Counted from the first letter of the stretch, positions 8,168-17,619 are shown. The stretch: 64,000 bases of DNA from JARRNE01 sp963824085 (GCA_963824085.1 CAWGNT010000024.1:310001-374000); one strand, 5' to 3'. Notes: generated from the sequence alone by a model not told the origin. Numbers and translations are program-made.

Positions 8168-8557
8168 CTAGGCCCCATGGATGGAGTACAAAGTGGTCCG
8201 GCTGAGTTTCAGGGCTAATCACCATTACTCGTGATCCGCAGGTCGTGGGCGGTCACGCCGCTGATGCCACCACCGGTTACCAGGATGGTCTCGTTGGTTG
8301 CGACGACTTGCGTCGTGGACTTTCCTCCGTCTTCGCGGAATGGATCTGCGAACAACCCAGCCGCATTGCCGACGGCCTCTGTGCCGGGTTCTTCCGTAGG
8401 TCCGGGTGTACTCGACCCCCGTATATCAGAACCCACTGAGATACCCGCCTTCTGCGCCCCTCGCTACCTTGCGGATGGGGGAGGTCCATCGTATTTTTCG
8501 ATCTGGAGATCGGCGGGGGCTATGGGCGACAGCCTTCAGCCGCCAGCTTCCACCTGG
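8168..8557. other. Non-coding stretch, no supported gene
   Basis: About 390 bases between the palindrome cluster and the end of pcm. Open frames exist on both strands but none has protein-like composition, a ribosome binding site or recognisable homology. Confidence 0.4.
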
Positions 8558-9211
8558 TCATGGCGCGCGCGTCAGCGGTACGAAGGCCACGCCGAGTACG
8601 TGGGTGGTGTTTGCGGAGCCGTCAGCCTGCTTTTCCACCACCAGCAGCTCCTGATGCCCGAAAGGTACGCCGACCGGAATCACGAGTCGCGCGCCCTCTC
8701 GAAGCTGCTCCACCAGCGGCGGGGGTACTGCTGGTGCGGCGGCGGTTACCAGGATGCCGTCGAAAGGGGACTCCTCCGGCCAGCCGTCGTAGCCGTCGCT
8801 GACACGCGTCGCCACGTTGTCGTAGCCGAGCCGAGCGAGCCGCTCCCCAGCGTCTCGAGCGAGCTGCGGAACGATTTCGATCGAATAGACCTGGCCGACC
8901 ACGCGCGACAAGATCGCAGCCTGGTATCCTGAGCCCGTCCCAACCTCCAGCACGCGCGCCTCGGGGCGGCACTGCAGGAGGTCTGTCATCAGGGCCACGA
9001 TATAGGGCTGAGAGATAGTCTGCCCATGGCCGATGGGGAGCGGGCCGTTCGCGTAAGCGCAGCTCTGTTGCTGGTCGGGGACAAACTCGTGGCGAGGGAC
9101 CTCCGCCATTGCCGCCATGACCCGTGGATCGAACGCATCCTTGCCGATCAGGTCGCGCGTGTAGCGGATCTCGGCCTCGATGTCCCGCAGCATCGCATCG
9201 GCGCGTTTCAT
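8558..9211 (-). CDS. pcm: Protein-L-isoaspartate O-methyltransferase
   Basis: A 217-residue SAM-dependent enzyme that methylates isoaspartyl residues in aged proteins, allowing their repair. Diagnostic blocks are VPRHEFVP (residues 38-45), PIGHGQTISQPYIVALMTDL (59-78) containing the substrate-recognition TISQP, and the SAM-binding VLEVGTGSGYQAA (87-99). Length equals the family norm. The start is supported by an AGGAGG Shine-Dalgarno sequence 8 bases upstream. The gene stands alone, not beside surE or rpoS as in enterobacteria. Confidence 0.93.
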   Translation of the reverse strand: MKRADAMLRDIEAEIRYTRDLIGKDAFDPRVMAAMAEVPRHEFVPDQQQSCAYANGPLPIGHGQTISQPYIVALMTDLLQCRPEARVLEVGTGSGYQAAILSRVVGQVYSIEIVPQLARDAGERLARLGYDNVATRVSDGYDGWPEESPFDGILVTAAAPAVPPPLVEQLREGARLVIPVGVPFGHQELLVVEKQADGSANTTHVLGVAFVPLTRAP

Positions 9212-9400
9212 CTTCTAAATCCTCCTTGTTGTACACATCACATTGTCGTTTTCGGGGGGGCTGGGTTACGGGCGCCGGCGGACGCCGTGAATTCGGGCTT
9301 GCCGGCAGCCGCCATGCCGCCGACATCCCCGCCGCCCGCTCCCCGGTTGCGTCGGTTGAGATACCGGGACGCCATGTCCAGTGGGTGTAGGACCTTCAGG

Positions 9401-9976
9401 TCAAGTGGCAGGGCCCGCCGTTTGGAGCTCCGACTCCGTCGGTGGAAGGTCGGGCGGGGGAGGCAGCCGCTTGACGAGGCCGTTCGGAACCTCCCCCCGC
9501 CCTGCCTGATAGATGGAGCCGGACTCCAGCATGATCAGTACCATGAGCGCGATCAGAATCGGCGCGATGGCCACCCGCTGGAGCGCGATGAACATAAAGT
9601 CCTGCATGCGCGGGTCGTGGTAGTTGTGGGCCAGAATCCAGCCTAGCCCGATCAGTGCGGCGCCGACAAGATAGGCGATGAGCAGGATCTTGTAGCGGTC
9701 GGTCGCGAGCCGCCAGTGCGCCGCGACGAACCAGGAGTCGTTCGTTGCCGCCCTCCTTGCGCGCACGAAAGAATAGGCAACGACCGATAGGGAGATCACG
9801 AGGGGGACGACGACACCGAAGACCTTGTAATGGGCGAGCGCCGAGTCCGTTTGCAGGAAGCTTCCGGCCAGCAGGGCGATAAGCAGCAGCAGGTTGAACA
9901 GCAGCAGGTTCACCATGGCGAGCTCGTGAGGGGACTTGGCCCTGCGCCGTATCGGATCGTCAACCTTAAAAAACAT
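9401..9976 (-). CDS. Predicted membrane protein of unknown function, 191 aa
   Basis: Four hydrophobic segments are visible at about residues 22-42, 50-70, 95-117 and 128-150, followed by a Pro-rich cytoplasmic tail (KRLPPPPDLPPTESE). The N-terminus is charged (MFFKVDDPIRRRAK). I recognise no named family. It is divergently oriented from the hybrid kinase gene with about 100 bases between the starts, so the two may share a regulatory region; a link in function is only a guess. Confidence 0.6.
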   Translation of the reverse strand: MFFKVDDPIRRRAKSPHELAMVNLLLFNLLLLIALLAGSFLQTDSALAHYKVFGVVVPLVISLSVVAYSFVRARRAATNDSWFVAAHWRLATDRYKILLIAYLVGAALIGLGWILAHNYHDPRMQDFMFIALQRVAIAPILIALMVLIMLESGSIYQAGRGEVPNGLVKRLPPPPDLPPTESELQTAGPAT

Positions 9977-10080
9977 GAGCTTCGCCGTCCGCTTTCGCTA
10001 ACATTCAGCTACGCCAGATTCTCGTTGGTGTCACTGATCATTTTCAAGGTTTATCAGTTGGTGAGCTGCTTCCCGTTCCT

Positions 10081-12225
10081 ATGAGTGACCAGGTCGACCC
10101 TCACGCGGACCTGACCGCAGAGCTCTCGCGGCTGCGTGCTCGCATTGCGGACTTGGAGCAGGAAGCTCAGCGCCGCGAGGCGGCGGAAGCGGCCCTCGCG
10201 GAGAGCGAAGCGAAGTTCCTCAACACGATGGATGCGACGCTGGTCGGGATGTATGTCATCCAGGACCTGCGTTTCGTCTATGTCAATCGCACCATGGCCG
10301 AGCTCTTTGGCTATCAGGTCGATGAGATCGAGAACCGTCTGGGCCCGGCAGACCTCGTGGTCCCCGAGCACCGGGACTGGATAGCGAACAACCTTCGCCG
10401 CCGCGCCGTCGGGGAGGTCGGCACGCCATACGAGATTGAGTGTCTGCGCAAGGACGGCAGCCGGTTCGACGCCATGGTCTGGGGCAAGGGATTCACGCTT
10501 CGCGACCGCCCGGCCTCCGTCGGGAGCCTGGTAGACATCAGCGAGCGCAAGGAAACGCAGCGGGAGCTTCTGCGTCAGCGTCAGCAGCTGGAGGAGGATG
10601 TGGCGGCGCAGACTGCCGCGCTTCGCGAGGCGAACCAGCGCCTAGAACGGGACGTTGCCGAGCGCACACTTATCGCGGCGGAGCTTACCGCGAGTGAGCA
10701 CCGCTTTCGTGCTCTCATCGATGCAACGGCCGAGGACGTTGTGGCCCTCCTCGATGGTTCTTTTCGAATGGTCATAGTCAACGAGCGGACCGCCAGAGGC
10801 CTCAGTACGAGCGTTGACGACATTCTCGGCAAGCGGATGGCGGATCTGATGCCGCCGGCTGTTGCCGAGCAGCGCGAGGCGATGGCGCGACAGGTGTTGA
10901 CTAGCGGGCGGGCGATTCGTTTCGAGGACCAGCGGGGCGGTCACTGGTTCGACAACAACATGTCTCCTGTGATCGGACCGAGCGGCCAGGCCGAGGGGGT
11001 AGCCGTCTTCGCCCGGGACATCACCGAGCGCAAGGCGATGGAGCAAGCACTCGCCCAGGCGAAAGACCAGGCCGAGAAGGCGAGTGCGGCCAAGTCGCGG
11101 TTCCTGGCCGCGGCCAATCACGATCTGCGTCAGCCGCTGCAGGCGATGTCACTGCTGATCGGCGCTTTGTCCTATGCCCGGATCGACGAGCAGGCCCGCG
11201 GGATTGCCGCGGACATGCGCGATACCTTGTCGGTCATGGAGGGACTGCTAAACGCCCTGCTCGACATCAGCAAGCTCGATGCGGGCATCGTGACCCCTCA
11301 GGAGCGCGACTTCCTTGCATCAGTGTTCCTGCACCAGCTGCGCAATCAATTCAAGGCGGTGGCGACGGATCAGGGTGTGCGCATTCGGCTGTTCTGCCGC
11401 AACGACACCCTACATACGGACCCAGAGCTCTTGGAGCGGGTCCTCTACAACTTGGTCTCCAACGCCGTGCGCCACACTCGGTGCGGGAGCATCCTGATCG
11501 GATGCCGGAGGCGCGGCGATCGACTCCGTATCGGGGTCTGGGACAGTGGCGAGGGGATTGCGGAGGACCATCTCGGACACATCTTCGAGGAGTTCTACCA
11601 GCTCGGGAACCCCGCGCGGAATACCCGGCAGGGTCTCGGTCTCGGATTGGCCATTGCGAAGCGTATCGCCGCCCTGCTCGGGCTGCGGCTGGGCGTGCGT
11701 TCAGCAGTCGGCAAGGGTTCCGTTTTCTTCGTCGATGTGCCGATAGCGACCCGTGCGCACGTCGCTGGGGTGAAAGAGCCGGCGTCGGAGCCGGACCTTC
11801 CGGCTCGGGGCGCGACAATCCTGGTCGTCGAGGACGACAGTCAAGTCATGCTCGCCGCCGCCCGTCTTCTCCGGCTATGGGGCTATCGACCCGCGTGTGC
11901 CCGCGATGCGGATGAGGCGATCGCGCTGATACGGGAGCAGGGCTTACGCCCCGCCATGGCGCTTGTCGATTACCGGCTGCCAGGCAACAGGAACGGTATC
12001 CAGCTCCTGGACGAGATGAGTTTGGGCATGGGGCTCGACATCCCGTCCCTGCTCCTCACGGCGGACACGGCGCCGGAACGGCTGCGCGAGGCCCAGACGA
12101 GCGGCTACCCGCTGCTCCACAAGCCGATCACCCCCAGTGCGCTGCGCCGGGCACTGGCCGAGCATGCCCCGTCCGACCGACCCGAGACACCGGATGGTCC
12201 CGCGTCCCCACCTATCGGCCAGTAG
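10081..12225 (+). CDS. Hybrid sensor histidine kinase with two PAS domains and a receiver
   Basis: A 714-residue cytoplasmic sensor kinase without obvious transmembrane segments. Order: short coiled coil (15-45), PAS1 (about 45-155, ending VDISERK), coiled coil (160-200), PAS2 (205-318, ending RDITERK), HisKA with the phospho-accepting His in ANHDLRQPLQAM (H347), HATPase_c with N-box NLVSNAVRHT and G-boxes WDSGEGI and GLGLGLAIAKR, then a receiver (578-695) with D630 in VDYRLPG and K681. The NHDLRQPLQ His box marks a distinct kinase subgroup. No ligand-binding residues in the PAS domains are evident, and no separate response regulator is adjacent. Confidence 0.88.
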   Translation: MSDQVDPHADLTAELSRLRARIADLEQEAQRREAAEAALAESEAKFLNTMDATLVGMYVIQDLRFVYVNRTMAELFGYQVDEIENRLGPADLVVPEHRDWIANNLRRRAVGEVGTPYEIECLRKDGSRFDAMVWGKGFTLRDRPASVGSLVDISERKETQRELLRQRQQLEEDVAAQTAALREANQRLERDVAERTLIAAELTASEHRFRALIDATAEDVVALLDGSFRMVIVNERTARGLSTSVDDILGKRMADLMPPAVAEQREAMARQVLTSGRAIRFEDQRGGHWFDNNMSPVIGPSGQAEGVAVFARDITERKAMEQALAQAKDQAEKASAAKSRFLAAANHDLRQPLQAMSLLIGALSYARIDEQARGIAADMRDTLSVMEGLLNALLDISKLDAGIVTPQERDFLASVFLHQLRNQFKAVATDQGVRIRLFCRNDTLHTDPELLERVLYNLVSNAVRHTRCGSILIGCRRRGDRLRIGVWDSGEGIAEDHLGHIFEEFYQLGNPARNTRQGLGLGLAIAKRIAALLGLRLGVRSAVGKGSVFFVDVPIATRAHVAGVKEPASEPDLPARGATILVVEDDSQVMLAAARLLRLWGYRPACARDADEAIALIREQGLRPAMALVDYRLPGNRNGIQLLDEMSLGMGLDIPSLLLTADTAPERLREAQTSGYPLLHKPITPSALRRALAEHAPSDRPETPDGPASPPIGQ

Positions 12226-12285
12226 GGCCACGGCAGCGTCTTTCCAGCGTCACAAATCGCCTCAGCCATCACCAAGGAGCGAACG

Positions 12286-13743
12286 ATGCCACAACCGATC
12301 CTCGTCGGTCAGGGTGACGTCCCTGTCCACATCCTTCCCCGCATGGCCAACCGTCACGGCTTGGTGGCCGGGGCAACCGGGACTGGTAAGACCGTCACTC
12401 TTCAGCGGTTGGCGGAGTCCTTCTCCCGCATCGGCGTCCCTGTGTTTGTGGCCGACGTTAAGGGGGACCTCGCGGGCATCAGCCAGGCGGGCGGCAATAA
12501 CGCCAAGGTCGCCGAGCGCGTAGCGGAAATGCGCTTGGAGGCGCAAGAGGGCTTCATCTACGCCGCCTGCCCCGTGACCTTCTGGGACATCCTCGGCGAG
12601 CAGGGCCACCCGGTTCGCACCACCTTGAGCGAGATGGGGCCGCTGCTGCTTGCCAGGCTGCTCGAGCTCAACGACGTCCAAGAGGGTGTGCTCAACATCG
12701 TCTTCAAGGTGGCGGACGAGAACGGGTGGCTGCTCTTGGACCTCAAGGACCTGCGCGCGCTGCTTGGCTATGTGGCGGACAGCGCTGATTCCTTGCGGTC
12801 GACCTACGGCAACGTCTCGAAGGCCAGCGTCGGGGCCATCCAGCGCCGTCTGCTCGGTCTCGAAGGGCAGGGGGCGGAGCACCTGTTCGGCGAGCCCGCC
12901 CTCAACATCGCCGATCTGATGCAAACGGACGAGCACGGCCGCGGTGTGGTGAATGTCCTTGCGGCCGACCAGCTCATTCAGACCCCGGAGCTTTACGCGA
13001 CCTTCCTGCTGTGGCTGCTCTCGGAGCTCTTCGAGCAGCTGCCGGAGGTGGGTGACCCGGAGAAGCCCCGGCTGGTCTTCTTTTTCGACGAGGCCCACCT
13101 GCTCTTCGACGACGCCCCCAAGGTCCTGCTCGACAAGGTGGAGCAGGTCGTGCGTCTCATCCGCTCCAAAGGGGTTGGCGTGTACTTCGTCACCCAGAAT
13201 CCGGCCGACGTGCCCGACAGTGTGCTGGGACAGCTCGGCAACCGGCTTCAGCATGCGCTGCGCGCCTATACGCCGAAGGATCAAAAGGCGGTCAGGGTCG
13301 CGGCCCAGACCTTCAGGCCCAACCCGAAGATCGATATCGAGCGGGTCATCACGGAGCTTGGTGTCGGTGAGGCGCTGGCATCGACCCTGGACGAGGAAGG
13401 AACGCCCACGGTGGTGGAGCGGATATTGGTCGCCCCCCCGGGAAGCAGGATAGGCCCCATCACTCTTGCCGAGCGGCAGGCGCTCATGCGTGGTTCGCTG
13501 GTCCAGGGTATTTACGACCATCCGGTGGACCGGGAGTCGGCCTACGAGATCCTGCAGAAGCGCGCCGAGGATGCCGCCGCTGCGGCTCAGACGTCCACGG
13601 AATCGGCGTCTCGGTCGGGCCGCAGCCGCCAGTCCCCGCTGGAGGCATTTATCACGAGCGCGGCCCGCTCGGTGGGCAGCCAGATCGGACGGCAGCTGGT
13701 ACGCGGCATCCTGGGCTCCCTGCTGGGCGGGCGTCGTCGTTGA
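12286..13743 (+). CDS. DUF853 / HerA-like ATPase
   Basis: A 485-residue P-loop ATPase of the DUF853 (YjgR) family within the HerA-FtsK superfamily. Walker A is GATGTGKT (residues 29-36) and Walker B is LVFFFDEAHLLF with D268/E269. VYFVTQNPADVPDSVLGQLG is the conserved sensor-like block. The C-terminus (about 440-485) is Ser/Arg/Gly rich. HerA relatives move DNA, but the role of DUF853 members is not established. It starts 60 bases after the hybrid kinase gene, so it may share its transcript. Confidence 0.85.
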   Translation: MPQPILVGQGDVPVHILPRMANRHGLVAGATGTGKTVTLQRLAESFSRIGVPVFVADVKGDLAGISQAGGNNAKVAERVAEMRLEAQEGFIYAACPVTFWDILGEQGHPVRTTLSEMGPLLLARLLELNDVQEGVLNIVFKVADENGWLLLDLKDLRALLGYVADSADSLRSTYGNVSKASVGAIQRRLLGLEGQGAEHLFGEPALNIADLMQTDEHGRGVVNVLAADQLIQTPELYATFLLWLLSELFEQLPEVGDPEKPRLVFFFDEAHLLFDDAPKVLLDKVEQVVRLIRSKGVGVYFVTQNPADVPDSVLGQLGNRLQHALRAYTPKDQKAVRVAAQTFRPNPKIDIERVITELGVGEALASTLDEEGTPTVVERILVAPPGSRIGPITLAERQALMRGSLVQGIYDHPVDRESAYEILQKRAEDAAAAAQTSTESASRSGRSRQSPLEAFITSAARSVGSQIGRQLVRGILGSLLGGRRR

Positions 13744-13990
13744 GTCGCCGCCCCGGATCTGGCGCAGGGGTTGCCGGGCGGCTTTGCCGCGACGGATGAT
13801 CCGGCGGATATGCTGTAGGCCATCAACGAGCTGTCGGCGTCTTCAACCCTGGTGCCCAAGCTCTGCTTGGGTGCCTTCTTCGTCGAAGCTCTGCTTCCAG
13901 CGGGCCGGCGTGTGGCTCACGGATAGCCTCAAGGAAGCGGAGCTTCCGGGGGAGCGCTCCCAAGGTGGACCTTGGGAGCGAGGGATCTAG
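13744..13990. repeat. Intergenic stretch with a perfect 10-base hairpin
   Basis: A non-coding stretch between the DUF853 gene and the norQ-like remnant. GCTCCCAAGG (13956-13965) and CCTTGGGAGC (13970-13979) form a perfect stem with a TGGA loop; there is no T-tract, so it is not a classical terminator. Frames through the rest are interrupted by stops. Confidence 0.4.
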
Positions 13991-14643
13991 GAAGAGCCCT
14001 ACTACGAGCCGGTGGGCGACGAGATCGGCGTATTCGAGGCCGCCTATCGCAACCGGCTGCCCGTCCTCCTCAAGGGGCCGACGGGATGCGGCAAGACCCG
14101 CTTCATGGAGCACATGGCGTAGCGGCTGAAGCGCCCTCTGATCACCGTATCCTGCCATGACGACCTGACCTCATCGGACCTGGCGGGGCGTTTTCTTGTC
14201 CGAGGCGGAGAGACTATCTGGGTGGATGGCCCCTTGGCGCGGTCCGTGAGAGCTGGCGGAATCTGCTATCTGGACGAGATCGTCGAGGCCCTGATCCTGG
14301 TCTCCGAGGCCCTGCAGACGTTGGGCGACCGCTTCGCCATCTATGGCTTTGCGGGCTCAACACGGAAGCGTTGCGAGGCCTACCCGGTAAAGCGTTTCGA
14401 TGATTCCTATGGGGACGAGGTCAAAGGGCGCATCTGCGGAATCGAGCCCCGCGACTACACGCGCAAGGGGAAGGGGGCAGCCTTCCGCCACCTGAGCGGG
14501 CTGCACCCGTTCTGCATCACCATCGACGGGGAAGGGCCAGATTATCTGCCGCACATGTACGGCACCGCGAGCTAGGTGTTGGTGGCCGACGTCGCGCGCT
14601 TACCGGGCAAGGTGTCGGAGATCTACCGCAAGCTCACCAGCTG
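13991..14643 (+). pseudogene. Chimeric remnant of norQ/cbbQ (MoxR AAA+) fused to norD/cbbO (VWA)
   Basis: One continuous frame reads EEPYYEPVGDEIGVFEAAY, the Walker A block LLKGPTGCGKTRF, then VDGPLARSVRAGGICYLDEI, all as in NorQ/CbbQ activator ATPases. Right after ICYLDEIVEA it continues as LQTLGDRFAIYGFAG, RCEAYPVKRFDDSYGDEVKG and PFCITIDGEGPDYLPHMYGT, which is the von Willebrand factor A part of NorD/CbbO. So an internal deletion joined the two neighbouring genes in frame. A second deletion probably removed the segment between RHLSG and LHPFCITID. Two in-frame TAG codons (14120-14122, where homologues have Trp, and 14573-14575) break translation. In intact form these proteins activate Rubisco or nitric oxide reductase. 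Confidence 0.7.
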
Positions 14644-14757
14644 ATTCCCTCATTTTCTCTCGCGTAACTCGCTTGATTTTCGCGGTCTGCGTAGGCACCC
14701 TGCGCGCTACGCTGCGGGAGCCGCTCGCGCGTTTTCAATAATCACAGGAGGACTCAG

Positions 14758-15390
14758 ATGAGATTGCACTTCGGCTTGCCCCTCGTCCTGTTGCTGTGCA
14801 CTGTTGGTTTCGCCCAGGCGCAGCCCCCGCACCCTTATCCGCCCGGCGCTTACGCACCTGGCGCCTACCGGCCTGCTCCTCGCGTCATGCCCAGGGAGCA
14901 GGCTGCCGAGGTGTTGCGCGAGGGGATGGACAAGCTGCTCACCTTTCTTGGGCAGAAGGAAAAGCCGAACAAGCTTCAGGTCGCTGCCTTCCTCGACAAG
15001 GAGATCGCTCCCTATTTCGATTTCTACTACATGGCGAGATGGGTCGCCGGTCCTCGCTATTCGGCCATGAGCGAGAAGCAGCGCAAGGCGCTGGCGTCGG
15101 AGGTGGAGTCCCGGTTCCTCACTACCCTGGCGGCGCAGCTTGCGAGATACGAAGGTCAACAGGTGCGTTACTTCCGTCCGCGGATGTCCCGGCGCGGTGC
15201 CGTGAGTGTGAACGTCGGCATCATGCGCCCAGGGAGCTATCCGTCGAAGCTCGACTTTCGCATGTATCACTCGGCTGACGGATGGAAGGTCTATGACGTA
15301 GTGGCCAATGGCCGGAGCGCCGCTGCATACTATCGCGTTCAGTTCAACCGCTCCGCCTTGAAGACGACGCCGGTGCCTTACAGGCGCTAA
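14758..15390 (+). CDS. MlaC/Ttg2D family phospholipid-binding protein
   Basis: A 210-residue secreted protein with a signal peptide (MRLHFGLPLVLLLCTVGFAQ, cut around AQAQ) and a Pro/Tyr-rich linker, then an MlaC-like domain: IAPYFDFYYMARWVAG (the conserved FDF..MAR block), LASEVESRFLTTLAAQL, and a C-terminal GWKVYDVVANGRSAAAYYRVQF strand-helix. MlaC shuttles phospholipids across the periplasm between MlaA and the MlaFEDB complex. Here no mlaFEDB genes are adjacent, so it is an orphan paralogue. The start is supported by an AGGAGG site 7 bases upstream. Confidence 0.8.
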   Translation: MRLHFGLPLVLLLCTVGFAQAQPPHPYPPGAYAPGAYRPAPRVMPREQAAEVLREGMDKLLTFLGQKEKPNKLQVAAFLDKEIAPYFDFYYMARWVAGPRYSAMSEKQRKALASEVESRFLTTLAAQLARYEGQQVRYFRPRMSRRGAVSVNVGIMRPGSYPSKLDFRMYHSADGWKVYDVVANGRSAAAYYRVQFNRSALKTTPVPYRR

Positions 15391-15402
15391 CGGCAGGGAC
15401 GT

Positions 15403-15426
15403 GCGCGGGCCGTTCCAGGCCCGCGC
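15403..15426 (+). terminator. Strong GC hairpin after the mlaC-like gene
   Basis: A perfect 9-base stem (15403-15411 with 15418-15426, GCGCGGGCC/GGCCCGCGC) with a 6-base loop, 12 bases after the stop codon. It lacks a T-run, so it may be a weak terminator or a transcript-end stabiliser. Confidence 0.4.
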
Positions 15427-15542
15427 TCTGCGTGCCGCCGAAGCGACCGCATCGACCCCGCTCAGCATTCCGACAGTTCCGCTGCCTCCATCCGTCCTCC
15501 CAGCGTGCCCCAACCCTCCACAGAACCAGACTTGCGACGCCC

Positions 15543-16079
15543 ATGAGCCCCGAGACGCCGAGGGCGCCTGATCTGGGCTCTCGCATCGGCAAGGGGATGC
15601 TGCTCTCCGCGTGGGTCATAGCCATTGTCCTCCTGGTCGCGCTGTTCGGCCGTCTGGTGAGTGACCAGAGGAACCCGAACCGGCAGCTGGACGTGACGCT
15701 CGATTCGGTGGGTACTCCGCAGGTGGTACTCCAGCGCAATCGGATCGGGCACTACGTGGCGAGCGGTCGGATCAACGGTGAGCCGGTCGTCTTCCTGGTC
15801 GACACGGGCGCCACCGACGTTGCCCTTCCGCTGCGTCTCGCACGCCGCCTCGAGCTCCCTTTGGGCGCGCCCGCAATCAGCCGCACGGCCAGCGGTGATG
15901 TACGCACCTGGAGCACGGTCCTCGACAGCGTTGATCTGAGCGGACTGGAGGCACGCGAGGTACGGGCCTCCGTGGTTCCGAGCATGCCCGACGGCGAGGT
16001 GCTGCTGGGAATGAGCTACCTGAAACGGTTCGAATTGATTCAGCGGGATGGGACGCTGACCGTTCGCGTGTCCCGGTGA
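15543..16079 (+). CDS. Membrane-anchored retropepsin-like aspartic protease
   Basis: A 178-residue protein with one transmembrane segment near the N-terminus (about 18-40, WVIAIVLLVALFGRL) and a periplasmic clan AA domain. The catalytic motif FLVDTGATDVALP carries the Asp-Thr-Gly triad and GMSYLKRF is the conserved C-terminal loop, matching the TIGR02281-type single-domain proteases. As in retropepsins, activity would need a dimer. The start at 15543 places the short cytoplasmic tail directly before the membrane helix; the frame is open upstream to 15432 but that part is not conserved-looking. Confidence 0.78.
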   Translation: MSPETPRAPDLGSRIGKGMLLSAWVIAIVLLVALFGRLVSDQRNPNRQLDVTLDSVGTPQVVLQRNRIGHYVASGRINGEPVVFLVDTGATDVALPLRLARRLELPLGAPAISRTASGDVRTWSTVLDSVDLSGLEAREVRASVVPSMPDGEVLLGMSYLKRFELIQRDGTLTVRVSR

Positions 16080-16089
16080 GCGGCGGCAA

Positions 16090-17619
16090 TCAGACGAAGC
16101 GTGCGACCCCGCCCCGCCTTGGGTCGCCGGCTCCGTCCAGGCCACCGTCAGCGCCGCGAGAGACGGAATGGGCGCCGCCGAAGAACACGCTCAGACCACT
16201 CCAAAGTCTGATTTGGGGCCAATGGGCGGTCAGCGCCTCGAGGGCGGCGGGAGGGACCGGCGGCTCGAGATTCAGTAGCTCGCCCTCGAAATGGATGCGC
16301 GGGGCCGCTACCGCCTGATCGAGAGGCAGGGCGAAGTCCACCAGGTTTGAGATTACTTGGAGCACGGCGCTGCGAATCCGATTCGAGCCACTGGATCCCG
16401 TGACAACAGCGGTCCCATCTGCTAGCTCCAGCAGGGTGGGGGACATCATGGAGCTGATGCGGCGGTTCGTCGGCCAGCGGTGGAACCCCTGGGGATTGAT
16501 GTCCTCCTCGCCCAGCATGTTGTTGAGCACGATGCCCGTGCCCGGCACCACGTAGCCGGAGCCCTCCCCGTTGGAGATCGTCAAGCTGGCCAAGCTGCCC
16601 TCGGCATCGGCAACGCTGATCTGGGTGGTCCCGCGGGGGAATACGGCCTCGCGGCGCATCAGCCTGAGAATCTCAGTTTTCAACAGGTCTGTATCGGCGC
16701 CTGCCAAGCCCTCGCGGCGCAGCCGCTGGGTCAGACGCATCGCAGTCGCAACTGCGTGGATATGGCTAGCGTCGCCACGGGAGTGGGCGCTCAGCTCCGT
16801 TTCCCCAAGCAGCCGAAGCGCGAACAGAATGAGCGGCCCTCCCAGGGCGGGCGGAGGGTTCGTGAGAACGCGGCTGCCTCGGTAACCAAGCGTGAGCGGC
16901 GCGCGGCGCTCGACCCGATAGCCCGACAGGTCCTCTCTGGTGAGATGACCGCCCTCATGGGCGCAGTCAGTGACGACGCGCTCAGCCCATTCCCCCTCGT
17001 AGAAGAGCCCAGGACCTTCCGTAACCAACGCCTCGAGGGCATCCGCCAGTGCCGGCTGGCGAACTGTCTCGCCTGGCACAGCGAGATTGGCCGGGCGTTC
17101 CGGTGAGGCATGTGGCGCAAAGGCATCGGGGCTCGTGCGGATAATCGGCTCGACGATCGTCGCGAGCTGGTGCTGGGCATCGTTCAGAATCAGCCCGTGG
17201 CGAGCGAAGGCGCACGCCGGAGCCACGAGCTCTGCGAGAGGGATGCGACAAAGGTCGCGATGAACGGCGAAGAGTCCGGCGATGGCGCCTGGGGTAGCGA
17301 TGGCCCCCAATCCAATGTGAAATTCTTGTGTTGCGTCGCCGAAGTCGACGATGACGGGTTTGAGGTTGGTCTCCCCTTCTGAACGCTTGCGGTGCGGAGT
17401 CTGAGTGAAGAAGTCGTAGAGGATCGGCTCCCCATTGGCGGGCTTGCCGAGCAGGAATCCGCCGCCGCCGAGTGAGGCGAGCACCGGCTCCGCCACGCAA
17501 GCGGCGCAGCACGCCGCGATGGCGGCGTCGAAGGCATTTCCCCCAGCCGCAAGAGCGGCGGTCGCAGCCTCGGCCGTCTTCGGATGACCTGCCGCAACGA
17601 CGCCCCGGCTTGCCTTCAT
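16090..17619 (-). CDS. ggt: Gamma-glutamyltransferase family protein
   Basis: A 509-residue Ntn-hydrolase homologous to gamma-glutamyltranspeptidase, which cleaves gamma-glutamyl bonds such as in glutathione after self-cleavage into two chains. The N-terminal AAGHPKTAEAAT and GGGGFLLG blocks fit, and the nucleophile region is RGTTQISVAD with T331 as the expected new N-terminus of the small subunit. SSMMSPTLL and VTGSSGSNRI match later family blocks. Differences: no signal peptide is seen, so it may be cytoplasmic, and PPPALGG replaces the usual PPPSSGG. It converges with the protease gene, 10 bases apart. Confidence 0.85.
   Translation of the reverse strand: MKASRGVVAAGHPKTAEAATAALAAGGNAFDAAIAACCAACVAEPVLASLGGGGFLLGKPANGEPILYDFFTQTPHRKRSEGETNLKPVIVDFGDATQEFHIGLGAIATPGAIAGLFAVHRDLCRIPLAELVAPACAFARHGLILNDAQHQLATIVEPIIRTSPDAFAPHASPERPANLAVPGETVRQPALADALEALVTEGPGLFYEGEWAERVVTDCAHEGGHLTREDLSGYRVERRAPLTLGYRGSRVLTNPPPALGGPLILFALRLLGETELSAHSRGDASHIHAVATAMRLTQRLRREGLAGADTDLLKTEILRLMRREAVFPRGTTQISVADAEGSLASLTISNGEGSGYVVPGTGIVLNNMLGEEDINPQGFHRWPTNRRISSMMSPTLLELADGTAVVTGSSGSNRIRSAVLQVISNLVDFALPLDQAVAAPRIHFEGELLNLEPPVPPAALEALTAHWPQIRLWSGLSVFFGGAHSVSRGADGGLDGAGDPRRGGVARFV

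Noticed and set aside
8215..8436. 73-codon minus-strand frame ending in a GGGISGV-like segment
   Set aside because: Looks like a dinucleotide-binding motif only by chance; it has no ribosome binding site and no continuation.
12262..13521. 419-codon minus-strand frame over the DUF853 gene
   Set aside because: Antisense to an ATPase with intact Walker motifs.
14120..14575. Amber (TAG) readthrough or recoding in the norQ-norD frame
   Set aside because: Both in-frame stops are TAG, but the gene is also a deletion chimera and no other gene in the window needs TAG recoding, so simple decay is the better explanation.
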